Below, one piece after another: positions 26,003 through 34,811 of a DNA stretch of 49,822 nt. How positions within the stretch are numbered: position 1 is the first letter of the stretch; each line of letters opens with the position of its first letter. The DNA is from Candidatus Eremiobacter antarcticus (GTDB lineage Bacteria > Vulcanimicrobiota > Vulcanimicrobiia > Eremiobacterales > Eremiobacteraceae): NCBI GenBank assembly GCA_003244105.1, contig QHBK01000012.1:26593-76414 (forward strand). The letters run 5' to 3'. A program made the translations under genes and the position numbers. A model generated the notes under the pieces. The model saw only the letters and a program-made list of their open reading frames with translations, did not search any database and was not told the DNA's origin.

Positions 26003-27424
26003 CTACTCTGAATGCGCTTGCAGCCTTCGCTGAAAGAGGCTATACACGGGCAGCGCAGCGATGATGATCGCAAGTCCGATCAAGCTGCGCACGGGAGCGC
26101 CGACGAACGCTTCGACCAGCAGCCACACGGCGGCGGCGACGAACACGAGCGGCACCACCGGATAACCAAGCGTGCGATAGGGCCGCGATGCGTCCGGTTC
26201 ATTGCGCCGAAGGAGAAACACCGCGCCGCCTGTCAACGCGTAAAAGATCCAAACGCTGAAGATCTGCAGGTCGCTCAACACGTCGAAGTTGGCGAGCAAG
26301 ATCAAAATCGCCGCAAGCAGGGACCCGACGACGATCGCCCGAGCGGGAACGCTTGTGCCGCGCGACAGGCCGGCCAACCAAGGGAAGAACACGCCATCTT
26401 TGGCTAGCGCATACGTGATGCGGCTATTGGTCAAGATCGTCACATGCAGCGTGGCGACAATTGAGAGCAGCAGCAGGGCCGTTGCAACGCCTTCAGCCCG
26501 TGCGCCAAAGACGCGGCCCAGCACTTCTAGACCAACCGACGACGACGGGCTTACGCTCGCGACCGCAGCGGGGCTTAAAACATAGAAGTACGCGACGTTG
26601 GCGCTCGCATACAAAACGATGATCAGCAGCATGCTCCAGATCAGGGCGCGCGGCAGTGTGCGGCCCGGTTCCTTCACCTCGCCCGTCACCTACGTAAGCG
26701 ATGACCAGCCCTGATAGGCGTAGAGAGCGCCAAGCATCGCCGCTCCGAATCCAGCGGCGCCGCCTCGCAATGATGGTGCGATGCCGGTGCAGGCGCCTTG
26801 CGAGCCGCTGAGCGCGAAGTGACCGAAGCTGCCCTCGCCAAATATAAAGGCGGCTGCCGTAAGCGCGACGAGCATCAAGATCTTCACGGCGGCGAGACCG
26901 ATGGCCAGCAAACCATTTGTCCGCACGCGTGCCAAGTTCATGGTCGTGACCGCGACCAACATCACAAGCGCGGCAAGCGTAGCCCCGTTGAGCCAGCCAT
27001 AGTGGACATGTTCCAGCATTCCGCCGGAGAGCAGGTTGAGGAAAATCGCGGTGCCCGCCGCGAGAGCAGCGGCCGCCAACGGTCCTCCGAGAAAGAACAT
27101 CATCCAGCCGTATGCGAAGGCGACGGAGCCGCCGAAGGCACGTCGCAGAAATGCGTACGGACCTCCCGACTCGGGAATCATCGTGCCCAGTTCGGCAAAG
27201 GTTAGGGAACCGCACAGCGAGAGCGCGCCCGCCCCGATCCATGCCAGCATGACGAGCGATGGTGAGCCGACGTCACACGTCATCGCCCGGGCTTTGAGAA
27301 AGACTCCTTGGCCGATGACATTGCAAATGGCAAGCGATGCCGCAGCGGGCAGGGCGAGCGCTCTGACCAGACGTCCGGCCGATTGGATCTCGGAACCGAG
27401 GAGAGGTTGGTTTGGCGCTGCCAC
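26003..27424 (-). pseudogene. APC-family amino-acid permease (LAT/YfnA type) interrupted by one in-frame TAG
   Basis: About 473 codons. The N-terminal half (IQSAGRLVRALALPAAASLA, then CNVIGQGVFLKARAM and FAELGTMIPESGGPYAFLR) ends at YQGWSSLT, then comes TAG at 26690-26692. The same frame continues at once with VTGEVKEPGRTLPRALIW and runs to a normal C-terminus. In this family the conserved block reads L-T-Y-V-x-G-E-V-K, so the stop replaces a Tyr codon (TAC to TAG, one base). It is not a frameshift. Read as a recent nonsense pseudogene, a sequencing error or a suppressed codon. RF1 is present, so suppression would need a special tRNA. Confidence 0.85.
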
Positions 27425-27492
27425 GCCGCGCGATTCACGCGCGCTCAGCGAATCTCCGGCAGGAGCTCAGCAGCGTGCTTTGAGGTTCGGCC

Positions 27493-30400
27493 CTAGGGTG
27501 CCGTCATCAGCACTTCGGGAAGCCAGTGTTCCACTGCCGTACGGAGCTTGCCGAGATTGACAGGCTTAGAGATGTAGTCATCCATGCCCGCGGCGATGCA
27601 GTTGTCGCGATCGCTTTCCATAGCGTTCGCAGTCATGGCGACGATGGCGACGTGGCAGCCGGTATGCTGCTCGGCCTTGCGGATCATCGCCGTGGCTTCG
27701 AAGCCGTCGACTTCAGGCATTTGACAATCCATGAAGATCAGGTCGTACTTCGACTTCTGAAACGCCTCAAAGGCTTCACGCCCGTCTTTTGCGACATCCG
27801 GCTTGATGCCGAGTTTAGCCAGCTGTGCCAACGCGACTCGCTGATTGATGGCATTGTCCTCGGCCAACAACACGCGACGCGGGCACTTGTCATCAAGTGC
27901 CTCGTCGGCTTGCACCCCGGCGCGCTGCCGCGGAATCACCGGCGCATCATGGCCCAAGGCGGTCGCGATGCAGTCCAGCAGCTCGGCCTGCTTCACCGGC
28001 TTTGTCATATAAGAATCGAAACCTAGGCGCATCGCCTCCTGGCCGCGGTCTTTTGCGTCGAAGGCAGTTATCAAGATCAATTTGAGCTTCGCAAGCGCGG
28101 GATCGCCACGCACCGCTTGCGCGAGCTCGAAGCCGCTCATGACCGGCATGAGGAAGTCGACCAAAGCGATGTCGTAGGGGTCGCCTGCCGCAGCCGCCTC
28201 GCGAAGCATGGCGAGCGCCTCGGCGCCGTCCCAGGCACGTGCATTGCGCAGCCCCCAAGACTTGACGTAATGATTCAAGATGTTCCCGGTCGCGGCGTCA
28301 TCGTCCACCACCAGCGCGTGCTTGCCGCGCACATTCATGCGGCGGACCGGCGGCGCAGCTTCCGAGATCATCTCGAAGCGCGCCGTGAACCAAAACGTGG
28401 ACCCCTCGCCCTTCTTGCTCTCAACGCCGATGGAGCCTTCCATCAGATCCACCAGGCGCTTGGAGATGCTCAGGCCCAGTCCGGTACCGCCGAACTTCCG
28501 ATTCGTCGATCCGTCGGCTTGAGTGAAGGGCTGAAACAAGCGGGCTATGGCGTCGTCGTCGAGGCCGAGGCCGCTATCGGAAACGCTGAATTTCAGCACG
28601 GCGTGGAAGTCGGTCGTGGAGTCCACGTTCACCGAGAGCGTCACGTGTCCGCGCGACGTGAACTTGATGGCGTTGCCCACAAGGTTTACCAAGATTTGCC
28701 GCAGGCGTCCTGCGTCTCCGCGCAGCGAGGCGGGTACGTTGGCCGCGACAAAAGGCTGGAGCTCCAGGTTTTTCTTGCGGGCCTGCGAGGCGAACAAGTC
28801 GGCCACGCTTTCTGCCACGGAGTGAGGAGAAAAGTCCATGAACTCAAGGACGGTCTTGCCGGCTTCCAACTTTGACAGGTCCAAGATCTCATTGATGATG
28901 AAAAGAAGTGCGTTCGCGGACTCGTGAACCGTGTTGGCATATTCGCGCTGATCGCCGTTCAGCGGCGTCGACAAAAGAAGCTCCGTCATCCCGATCACGC
29001 CGTTCATCGGCGTGCGGATCTCGTGACTCATGTTCGCCAGAAACTGGGATTTCAGTCGCGACGCCTCGGTGGCCTGATCCCGTGCCTGGCGCAGCGCGAC
29101 TTCGTAGTTCTTTCTTTGCGTGACGTCCCGCGCGATGGCGTAGATGACTTGGTCCTCCTTCGAGGGCGTGGCACTCCACAGCAACCACTTGTAGGATCCA
29201 TCCTTGCAGCGATAGCGATTCTCGAAGCCGGCGACGTTGCGGTTCTCGTTGAGCACGCTCATCGCGCTGGCTGTGGCTTCGCGGTCGTCCGGGTGGACGA
29301 AGTCCATGAAAGGAACGCTGCAGATCTCCTCTGCGGAGTATCCGAGGGAAGCCTCCCAGGCGGGATTGACCCGTGTGAAGTGGCCGTCGAGTGTGCATAC
29401 GCACATCATGTCGAGCGAAATATGAATGAAGCGATCGCGCTCTCGTTCGGCGCGCTTGCGCTCGGTAATGTCGCGCACGATTTCGACCAAGATGCGCTGC
29501 TCCCCGATGACGGCGCCGCGAGCTGTGATCTCGACGGGGAACGTGTTCCCGCCTTTGCGCCTTTGCAGCGCTTCGAATGCTGGGATGTTTTCCGTTTTTA
29601 TCCTGGCGAATTGCTCTTTTTGGTTGGCCACATCTTCGGCTGCTCGCAGTTCTGAAGCATCCATGCGGAGCAGCTCTGCTCGCGAGTAGCCGTACGCTGC
29701 CACCGCGGCATCGTTGGCTTCCATGATCCGTCCGTCTTCGCGCAAGAACAAAATGATATCCAGCGAGTGATCCGCCAGCAGCTGGTAGCGCTCGAGGGCG
29801 TCCTGGCGGTCGTTGCTGGCGGACGCATCTCGTGAAGCGGACTGGGCAGGCTTGATTTCGCTGCGGGATATACCGGCCGCTTCGCCGCTGGGTACCTCAT
29901 CTGGAAAGCGCTTCTTGATCTCGAGCAGCTGCGGAAGTAGCTCATTGAACAATTTCACCAGTTCGGGATCGAACTGCGTGCCGCTCGTGCGGTTGATCTC
30001 AGCAACGGCAGCCTCGACGGTCCACGCTTCTTTATAGCAGCGGCGCGACGTCAACGCATCAAAGACGTCGCACAAAGCGGCGATGCGGCCGGCCAGCGGA
30101 ATCTTCTCGCCGGACAGCCCCTGGGGGTAGCCCGAACCGTCGTATCTTTCATGATGGGTAAGCGCGATCTGAGCCGCGAGCTGGAGCAACCGTGAGCTGC
30201 TCCCCGTGAGCATGTCGAAGCCGTCGGTCGTGTGACGCTTCATGATGTCGAACTCATCTCGAGTGAGCTTGCCCGGCTTGAGCAATATGGAGTCGGCAAT
30301 CGCCAGTTTCCCGATATCGTGCAACGGGGAGGCGGTGAGTATCAGCTCACGCTCATTAGCGTCGAGGCCTTTGGCACAAGCGACGGCATGGCAATAACTT

Positions 30401-30927
30401 GCCATGCGCGCCAAATGGGAATTGGTCTCCGGATTGCGCCTTTCGACGGCGGCCGAAAGCTTGATGATCGTCTCACGCTCGCGCGCGGCGATTTCAACGG
30501 TGGAAGCCTTAACTTGCTCGGCAAGCCAGTCCGCCGTTTCGCCGAGTTGCTTCTGCGCTTGTCGCAGCGCAAGCATGTTCGTCACACGAGCCGAGAACTC
30601 GATCGCGTCGACCGGTTTAGTGAGGAAGTCGTTCGCGCCGCATTCCAGGGCCGTGTAACGCACTTCTTTGCCCTGCTCTGCAGTCACCATGAGGATGGGG
30701 ACCTGCTCTTTTTGCGGCATGGCGCGGAAGAGCTTAATGAACTCTATCCCGTTGGGCGCCGGCATATTGTGATCGACGACGAGCAGGTCGACATCGTGCT
30801 CACGTGCCCACTCGATCGCCTCGCTGGACGAGGAGAACGAGAAATCAAATCCCAGGGAGTTCTTTTGGACTAGAGCCGCATAGATCTTGAGGTTGACTAA
30901 ACTGTCATCCACAATCAGGATATTCAT
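27493..30927 (-). CDS. REC-HD-GYP-PAS-PAS-histidine kinase-REC-REC hybrid regulator
   Basis: 1144 residues from ATG 30927. Receiver 1 (acceptor Asp52 in LLVVDHNMPAPNG) is followed by an HD-GYP phosphodiesterase (about 160-345) with HDIGK, THHERYDGSGYPQG and CDVFDALTSRR, so c-di-GMP hydrolysis should be intact. Two PAS domains follow (about 380-620). The kinase core has [15 protein letters not shown] (His about 635) and an ATPase with DSGLGLDDDAIARLFQPF. Receivers 2 (Asp about 923, DFLMPVMSG) and 3 (Asp about 1065, DCQMPEVDG) follow. Combining HD-GYP output with a kinase and three receivers in one chain is uncommon. A divergent HPt gene lies 240 nt upstream. Confidence 0.92.
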   Translation of the reverse strand: MNILIVDDSLVNLKIYAALVQKNSLGFDFSFSSSSEAIEWAREHDVDLLVVDHNMPAPNGIEFIKLFRAMPQKEQVPILMVTAEQGKEVRYTALECGANDFLTKPVDAIEFSARVTNMLALRQAQKQLGETADWLAEQVKASTVEIAARERETIIKLSAAVERRNPETNSHLARMASYCHAVACAKGLDANERELILTASPLHDIGKLAIADSILLKPGKLTRDEFDIMKRHTTDGFDMLTGSSSRLLQLAAQIALTHHERYDGSGYPQGLSGEKIPLAGRIAALCDVFDALTSRRCYKEAWTVEAAVAEINRTSGTQFDPELVKLFNELLPQLLEIKKRFPDEVPSGEAAGISRSEIKPAQSASRDASASNDRQDALERYQLLADHSLDIILFLREDGRIMEANDAAVAAYGYSRAELLRMDASELRAAEDVANQKEQFARIKTENIPAFEALQRRKGGNTFPVEITARGAVIGEQRILVEIVRDITERKRAERERDRFIHISLDMMCVCTLDGHFTRVNPAWEASLGYSAEEICSVPFMDFVHPDDREATASAMSVLNENRNVAGFENRYRCKDGSYKWLLWSATPSKEDQVIYAIARDVTQRKNYEVALRQARDQATEASRLKSQFLANMSHEIRTPMNGVIGMTELLLSTPLNGDQREYANTVHESANALLFIINEILDLSKLEAGKTVLEFMDFSPHSVAESVADLFASQARKKNLELQPFVAANVPASLRGDAGRLRQILVNLVGNAIKFTSRGHVTLSVNVDSTTDFHAVLKFSVSDSGLGLDDDAIARLFQPFTQADGSTNRKFGGTGLGLSISKRLVDLMEGSIGVESKKGEGSTFWFTARFEMISEAAPPVRRMNVRGKHALVVDDDAATGNILNHYVKSWGLRNARAWDGAEALAMLREAAAAGDPYDIALVDFLMPVMSGFELAQAVRGDPALAKLKLILITAFDAKDRGQEAMRLGFDSYMTKPVKQAELLDCIATALGHDAPVIPRQRAGVQADEALDDKCPRRVLLAEDNAINQRVALAQLAKLGIKPDVAKDGREAFEAFQKSKYDLIFMDCQMPEVDGFEATAMIRKAEQHTGCHVAIVAMTANAMESDRDNCIAAGMDDYISKPVNLGKLRTAVEHWLPEVLMTAP

Positions 30928-31169
30928 AGCCGTTACACACCGAACAAAGGGCACGCAGATACGCTCTGCGTTAATACTGTCATCGGTATTCACCCCGGGC
31001 TTGTGCCCGTTCGAGTGACTTGCATCCGAGGCGGGGAACATGTTGTGACCGGCCTCACCGTCGAAAGGAGGCAACGATTGTTGGCGTCGTTGGGAGGGCT
31101 CAAGCGCTTTGCCGAATATTACAGCACAGCGATGCTGTGTATGGCTCAATGGCTTGAAGGATCCTAACG
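30928..31169. other. Divergent intergenic region, hybrid kinase / HPt
   Basis: About 240 nt between divergent starts. It must contain both promoters. The HPt ribosome site (AAGGA, 8 nt before ATG 31170) is visible. I see no clear -35/-10 pair or operator. Confidence 0.4.
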
Positions 31170-31538
31170 ATGGCTGAAGACTCGACATCGCGCGAAGCGT
31201 TTAACCCCGCGCGGCTCCTCGACATTTTTGATGGCGACACTCCTGCCATCCGTCAAGTGATCGACGAAACGATTACTTTGATGCGCGATATCCTTGCGAA
31301 ACTGGCGGTCGGAACCGAAGCTGCACGACCGCAATGCAGAGCGCTGGTGCACGAGCTCAAGGGCTTGAGCGGCAATGTAGGCGCCGATCAATTACACGCG
31401 CTCAGCCAAGAAATCGAAGCTCGTCTGCGCGACCCGTCGAGGGACTTTAGCTCCTGCGGGTGTGCGGAACTGGACGAGCCGTATAGCCGCTTCCTCGCCG
31501 GCGTTGAGCGTTATCTCGCGTCGGGCGTTTCGCTTTAG
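31170..31538 (+). CDS. Stand-alone histidine phosphotransfer (HPt) protein
   Basis: 122 residues, predicted all-helical. VHELKGLSGNVGADQL is the HPt motif with the phospho-accepting His (H-x-x-K-G-x-x-x-x-x-G). An AAGGA site lies 8 nt before the ATG. It is divergent from a hybrid kinase that ends in two receivers and itself has no HPt domain, so it is the obvious relay partner. It converges with and overlaps the GGDEF gene by 4 nt at the 3' ends. The regulator it feeds is not in the window. Confidence 0.85.
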   Translation: MAEDSTSREAFNPARLLDIFDGDTPAIRQVIDETITLMRDILAKLAVGTEAARPQCRALVHELKGLSGNVGADQLHALSQEIEARLRDPSRDFSSCGCAELDEPYSRFLAGVERYLASGVSL

Positions 31539-33046
31539 ACCAGCAGCTGCGCGGAGTTCTTTACCCGATACATCGCGCGGTCTGCGGCCCGCATCAGCTC
31601 GTCCGCGGTCATGCCATCGGCCGGATAGACGGCAACGCCGATGCTGGCTCCGAATGCCCAACAGCCACTCCCGGTCACAAGTCTCAGGCAGATCTCGCTC
31701 ACCGTCGCTCTGATCCGTTGGGCGACGATGACGTTATCATGTGAGTCAGCCACCGGCGGCAGCAGCACAGCAAATTCATCGCCACCGAGCCGCGCGACGA
31801 GATCGCTTTCCCGCAACGCCGCTGCTAGGCCGCCCGCGATTTCTTGCAGCGCTCTATCACCGGCGTCATGGCCGCGGCTGTCGTTGAGCGCCTTGAAATC
31901 GTCGAGGTCCACATACAGAATACTGAACGACTGATGGTATCGCTTCGCCGCGGCCACGGCTGAGTCGAGCTGTTCCAGAAAGGCTCGGCGGTTGGCCAGG
32001 CCGGTGAGCGCGTCTCGATACGACAGGCGCTCAAGCTCGCTTTCGAAGCCCACGCGCTCGGTTTCATCGCGCGCCGAGGCATAGATGAGTCGCCGGCTCT
32101 CATGAGGAGTGGAGCTCCATACGAGCCAGTGGTAACTTCCGTCCTTGGCGCGGTAGCGGTTGCGAAAGCCGAACACGGGCTGATTCTGGAATAGCACCTT
32201 CATGACGTCTATGGTGCTTTGAACGTCCTCTGGGTGCACGAATTCGAGGAACGGACGCTTGATGAGATCCGCTTCGCTGTAGCCGAGTGTTCGCTCCCAG
32301 GCAGCGTTCACTCGCAGCAAAATTCCGTCGAAACTGGCTACGCAGATCATGTCGGACGCCATATTGAAGTACCGCTCGCGTTCGGCTTCCGATTCTCGCC
32401 GGCTGATATCCATGACCGTTGCGGTGCTGAAGACGAGCACGATGATGACGGAGGCGATAAGCGTCGCAGCTCTCATCCGCCGCAAGCCGTCTTCGTGTTG
32501 TTGGTGCGCGTCTGCGTCGACTTGCCTCAGTAGGTCTGCGATGTCGAGGCGCATCGCGTCCATCAATGACTTGCCACGGCGTTGCAGGGCCAAGCCCTGC
32601 ATGGATGGGTTACCTTCTGCCAGCGGCTGCGCGATCGTATGCAGCCAGAGCGAATAGTCGGAGCGCAAGCGCTGCACATCGCGATCCCCAGCCCGGACAT
32701 CAATACCTTGGGGGCCGTCACCCAGGCGTTGCAGCGCTAATCCGAACGTGCGTTGCGCTTTTGAGTACGGTTCGAGAAAGGCTCGGTCGCCGGTGCTCGT
32801 ATAGCCGCGAACGCCGGTTTCTTGATCCAACAGAAGCGTGAGGGTGGTGTAGAGTTGCCTGCGGCTTTCATACGCCTGCGCGCCCTGTTTCAACGAGTGC
32901 GAAACCTGGACGTAACCGGACCAGATCACGGCTAGGGAGATGAGCAAGGCGAATAGCGACGCCAGCGCGCTTGCGCCGTACACAAGTCGTAGGCTTGCAG
33001 GCAACGAGCTCAGCGACTCTCCCACGATCCTTTTCGCGTGTTGCAT
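31535..33046 (-). CDS. CHASE3-like/PAS/GGDEF diguanylate cyclase
   Basis: 503 residues from ATG 33046. Two membrane helices (about 21-43 and 195-212) flank an extracytoplasmic helical sensor with LLLDQETGVRGYTSTGD, a CHASE3-type motif. A PAS domain (FNMASDMICVASFDGILLRV) follows, then a GGDEF domain with intact active site (RLGGDEFAVLLPP) and an RxxD I-site (RESD) five residues before it. It should make c-di-GMP with product inhibition. Faces the HD-GYP hybrid kinase across the HPt gene. Confidence 0.92.
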   Translation of the reverse strand: MQHAKRIVGESLSSLPASLRLVYGASALASLFALLISLAVIWSGYVQVSHSLKQGAQAYESRRQLYTTLTLLLDQETGVRGYTSTGDRAFLEPYSKAQRTFGLALQRLGDGPQGIDVRAGDRDVQRLRSDYSLWLHTIAQPLAEGNPSMQGLALQRRGKSLMDAMRLDIADLLRQVDADAHQQHEDGLRRMRAATLIASVIIVLVFSTATVMDISRRESEAERERYFNMASDMICVASFDGILLRVNAAWERTLGYSEADLIKRPFLEFVHPEDVQSTIDVMKVLFQNQPVFGFRNRYRAKDGSYHWLVWSSTPHESRRLIYASARDETERVGFESELERLSYRDALTGLANRRAFLEQLDSAVAAAKRYHQSFSILYVDLDDFKALNDSRGHDAGDRALQEIAGGLAAALRESDLVARLGGDEFAVLLPPVADSHDNVIVAQRIRATVSEICLRLVTGSGCWAFGASIGVAVYPADGMTADELMRAADRAMYRVKNSAQLLV

Positions 33047-33367
33047 CACTTTAATATTCGGTGTTCGCGACGGGGCTTGTGGGTTGGCCGCGGGCAATGG
33101 TGACGCCCGTCACCAGTGGCCGCAGTTTTGCCTTCCGCGACTATAACGGCTTTAGGCTGTTATTATCGAGAGCTAAAAGATAAGAGACACTAAGTAGTAT
33201 GGGCGACCTCGGTCCCCCTGTTGGGTGTGTGATTTCGTTCTTTTTCTCCAAAGGCTACTTAGTGCGATGTGGGCGCTGTCACTCGACTCGGTGCGGACGC
33301 TGCTTGTATAGTAGCTCGCGAGGCACTTGGATGTCAGCGTTCAATGCGTGAGCCTAAGGAGATGTTC
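33047..33367. other. Divergent intergenic region with a 10-bp inverted repeat
   Basis: About 320 nt without a convincing gene between the cyclase gene and the gene at 33368. It contains the inverted repeat described at 33188-33264. An A+T-richer patch around 33125-33185 could hold promoters for both directions but no strong consensus pair is seen. Confidence 0.5.
33188..33264. repeat. Inverted repeat, 10-bp perfect arms (CACTAAGTAG / CTACTTAGTG)
   Basis: Arms at 33188-33197 and 33255-33264 are perfectly complementary, 57 nt apart. No T-run follows, so it is not a standard terminator. It may be a two-half-site operator or a long-range RNA stem in a leader. It lies about 100 nt before the start of the gene at 33368. 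Confidence 0.6.
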
Positions 33368-33631
33368 GTGGACGCAATTGAGTTTTCAAACGGTCAGCCG
33401 GTTTCTTTTTCCGCGGCAGTCGCACGTCGGGTCACGGACGAGCGCGCCGCCGCAGAGCTCGATCACCGCCCGATCAGTGGCTTGACGGGACGTGAAATGC
33501 TCTTGGTGCGTTCGGCGGTTCGCAAGCGTGACCAAAAGCTGATTGAAATGATCACAGACGAAGAACGTATCGCATGTCGCAAGTTTGCGGCCAGGCGGGC
33601 GAACTCTCAAGATGCTGCGGACGTGGCTTGA
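33368..33631 (+). CDS. Small protein of unknown function upstream of the second M41-like gene
   Basis: 87 residues from GTG 33368, chosen because AAGGAG lies 6 nt upstream; an ATG at 33362 is too close to that site. Sequence is charged, with FSAAVARRVTDERAAAELDH and VRSAVRKRDQKLIEMITDEE, probably helical. I do not recognise a family. Its stop is 2 nt before ATG 33634 of the M41-like gene, so the two are likely cotranscribed and perhaps coupled. Confidence 0.6.
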   Translation: MDAIEFSNGQPVSFSAAVARRVTDERAAAELDHRPISGLTGREMLLVRSAVRKRDQKLIEMITDEERIACRKFAARRANSQDAADVA

Positions 33632-33633
33632 CA

Positions 33634-34278
33634 ATGCCGTTCCGGCGACGATTCGACGTCATATGTCACAGTGAGCCGCTGATCCGCACTAGGAGGTGTA
33701 AGAAACAACAGGCGATTGCAAATCACACCCGAAACGCGCGACGAGCCGCTTTCCATGATGCCGGTCACGCGGTGATGGCCATCCTGTTGGGCATTCCCTT
33801 CGAATCCATCCGCATGACCGCGACGACTCCGACGGCAAACACGTGCAGCTTTTTCGAAACGCTCAAAACCCGAAAGCAGCGCTTGATCCGGCTTCAACGC
33901 TCAGCCAGGACTCGGCATCTCTTAGAAATGCAACTTCTACTGTGTGCGATAGGTCCAGCTGCCGAGCGCATAGAGGCGGGTTCGCATAGGTCCCCGAGGA
34001 CGGTCGCAGATGAGGAGCACGCAGCCGATGTGGCGCGCCAGGTGCTGCAATCTCCCCCTACCAACGAGGTGCACGCCTATGTGGACTACTGGTCCCTGCG
34101 CGCGCACAACATCCTCGCCGTACCGCAGATCCGGCAGCAGACCGCGATCATCGCTCGCCAGCTGCTGACTGACAAGCACTTGGCCGCTCATCAAGTCGAG
34201 GCACTGCTAGCACAAAGCTTTCATCGCAAGAGCGGGACCATCCACGAACAGCTCCACGGTAGGAGCCAGATGAAATAA
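33634..34278 (+). CDS. M41-like peptidase paralogue with HDAGH in place of HEAGH
   Basis: About 214 residues. AAFHDAGHAVMAILLG aligns with AAFHEAGHAVVALL of the protein at 475, but the catalytic Glu is Asp. Both zinc His are kept. MQLLLCAIGPAAER matches the FtsH VLLGGRAAEE helix, and ADEEHAADVARQ keeps the third-ligand Asp position. It may be a weak or inactive peptidase. The start is uncertain: ATG 33634 lies 2 nt after the previous gene, while a perfect AGGAGGTG at 33691 has no good start codon in range. A hairpin terminator follows the stop. Confidence 0.65.
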   Translation: MPFRRRFDVICHSEPLIRTRRCKKQQAIANHTRNARRAAFHDAGHAVMAILLGIPFESIRMTATTPTANTCSFFETLKTRKQRLIRLQRSARTRHLLEMQLLLCAIGPAAERIEAGSHRSPRTVADEEHAADVARQVLQSPPTNEVHAYVDYWSLRAHNILAVPQIRQQTAIIARQLLTDKHLAAHQVEALLAQSFHRKSGTIHEQLHGRSQMK

Positions 34279-34279
34279 G

Positions 34280-34304
34280 GCTCGGCAATCCGAGCGGGTT
34301 TTCT
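34280..34304 (+). terminator. Rho-independent terminator after the HDAGH gene
   Basis: GCTCGG (34280-34285), loop CAAT, CCGAGC (34290-34295), then GGGTTTTCT. A six-pair GC-rich stem with a tetraloop and short T-run immediately after the stop codon. It also sits at the 3' side of the convergent RHH-like gene. Confidence 0.75.
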
Positions 34305-34311
34305 AAAGTAG

Positions 34312-34572
34312 TTAAGTGCGCTTGCTGCGGCGTCTGCCGGCCCCGTTGCGACGCAACAGCCCGCCCAAGTGCGAATCGTCGCCCTTTCGAAAAAACTGGA
34401 GCAAGGCGAATTCGATGACCGAGCTCTCACTGATCCTCTGCCTAAACGCAAACTCTTCTAATCGCTCGGCTAAACCGGTTTCGAGCGTGTGAGAAACTTT
34501 GGCGATATGCGGTAAGGCGCGGGCCGCTGCCCTAGTTGGAACGGATGCTGGGGATCTGGCTGGTCGCTTCAT
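34312..34572 (-). CDS. Ribbon-helix-helix (CopG-like) protein, convergent to the M41-like gene
   Basis: 86 residues. AKVSHTLETGLAERLEEF followed by SESSVIEFALLQFFRKGDD has the strand-helix-helix pattern of RHH DNA-binding domains. The C-terminus is basic (GLLRRNGAGRRRSKR). It is a paralogue of the broken gene at 1095-1348, and both lie next to an M41-like gene. The start ATG 34572 has a weak ribosome site. By analogy with known repressor/peptidase pairs it may be the substrate or repressor of that module; this is inference. Confidence 0.6.
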   Translation of the reverse strand: MKRPARSPASVPTRAAARALPHIAKVSHTLETGLAERLEEFAFRQRISESSVIEFALLQFFRKGDDSHLGGLLRRNGAGRRRSKRT

Positions 34573-34811
34573 ATTGAACCGTATCGGCCCGACAGCCGAG
34601 CCATTTTAGCTCCTACGCTCTGGCCTTTGGATGGCGTGAATCTGGGCTTGTGCACTCGGAACAGGTGGCAACATCACTGACACCGGGGCGCCATCGTCCC
34701 ATGCTCGTGCGTCCCGGACGGGCTTCCGATCGAGGTCATGCGTCTCACCGCACCGTCTGGCGCCTACAACTCGAACGTCTTCTCGCGAAAGGCACTATTC
34801 GTTGTTTTGAC
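34573..34811. other. Intergenic region, nothing recognised
   Basis: About 240 nt between the RHH-like gene start and the 3' end of the second hybrid kinase. I see no credible gene, hairpin terminator or promoter pair; it should hold the RHH-like gene promoter. Confidence 0.35.

Noticed and set aside
26690-26692. In-frame TAG read as pyrrolysine or a recoded codon
   Set aside because: Only one such codon is seen, no suppressor tRNA or pyl genes are in the window, and RF1 is encoded; a mutation or error is simpler.
33188-33264. Inverted repeat considered as a c-di-GMP (GEMM) riboswitch, because a GGDEF gene is adjacent
   Set aside because: The conserved GEMM core and tetraloop-receptor sequences are absent, and no gene-proximal terminator or anti-terminator is visible.
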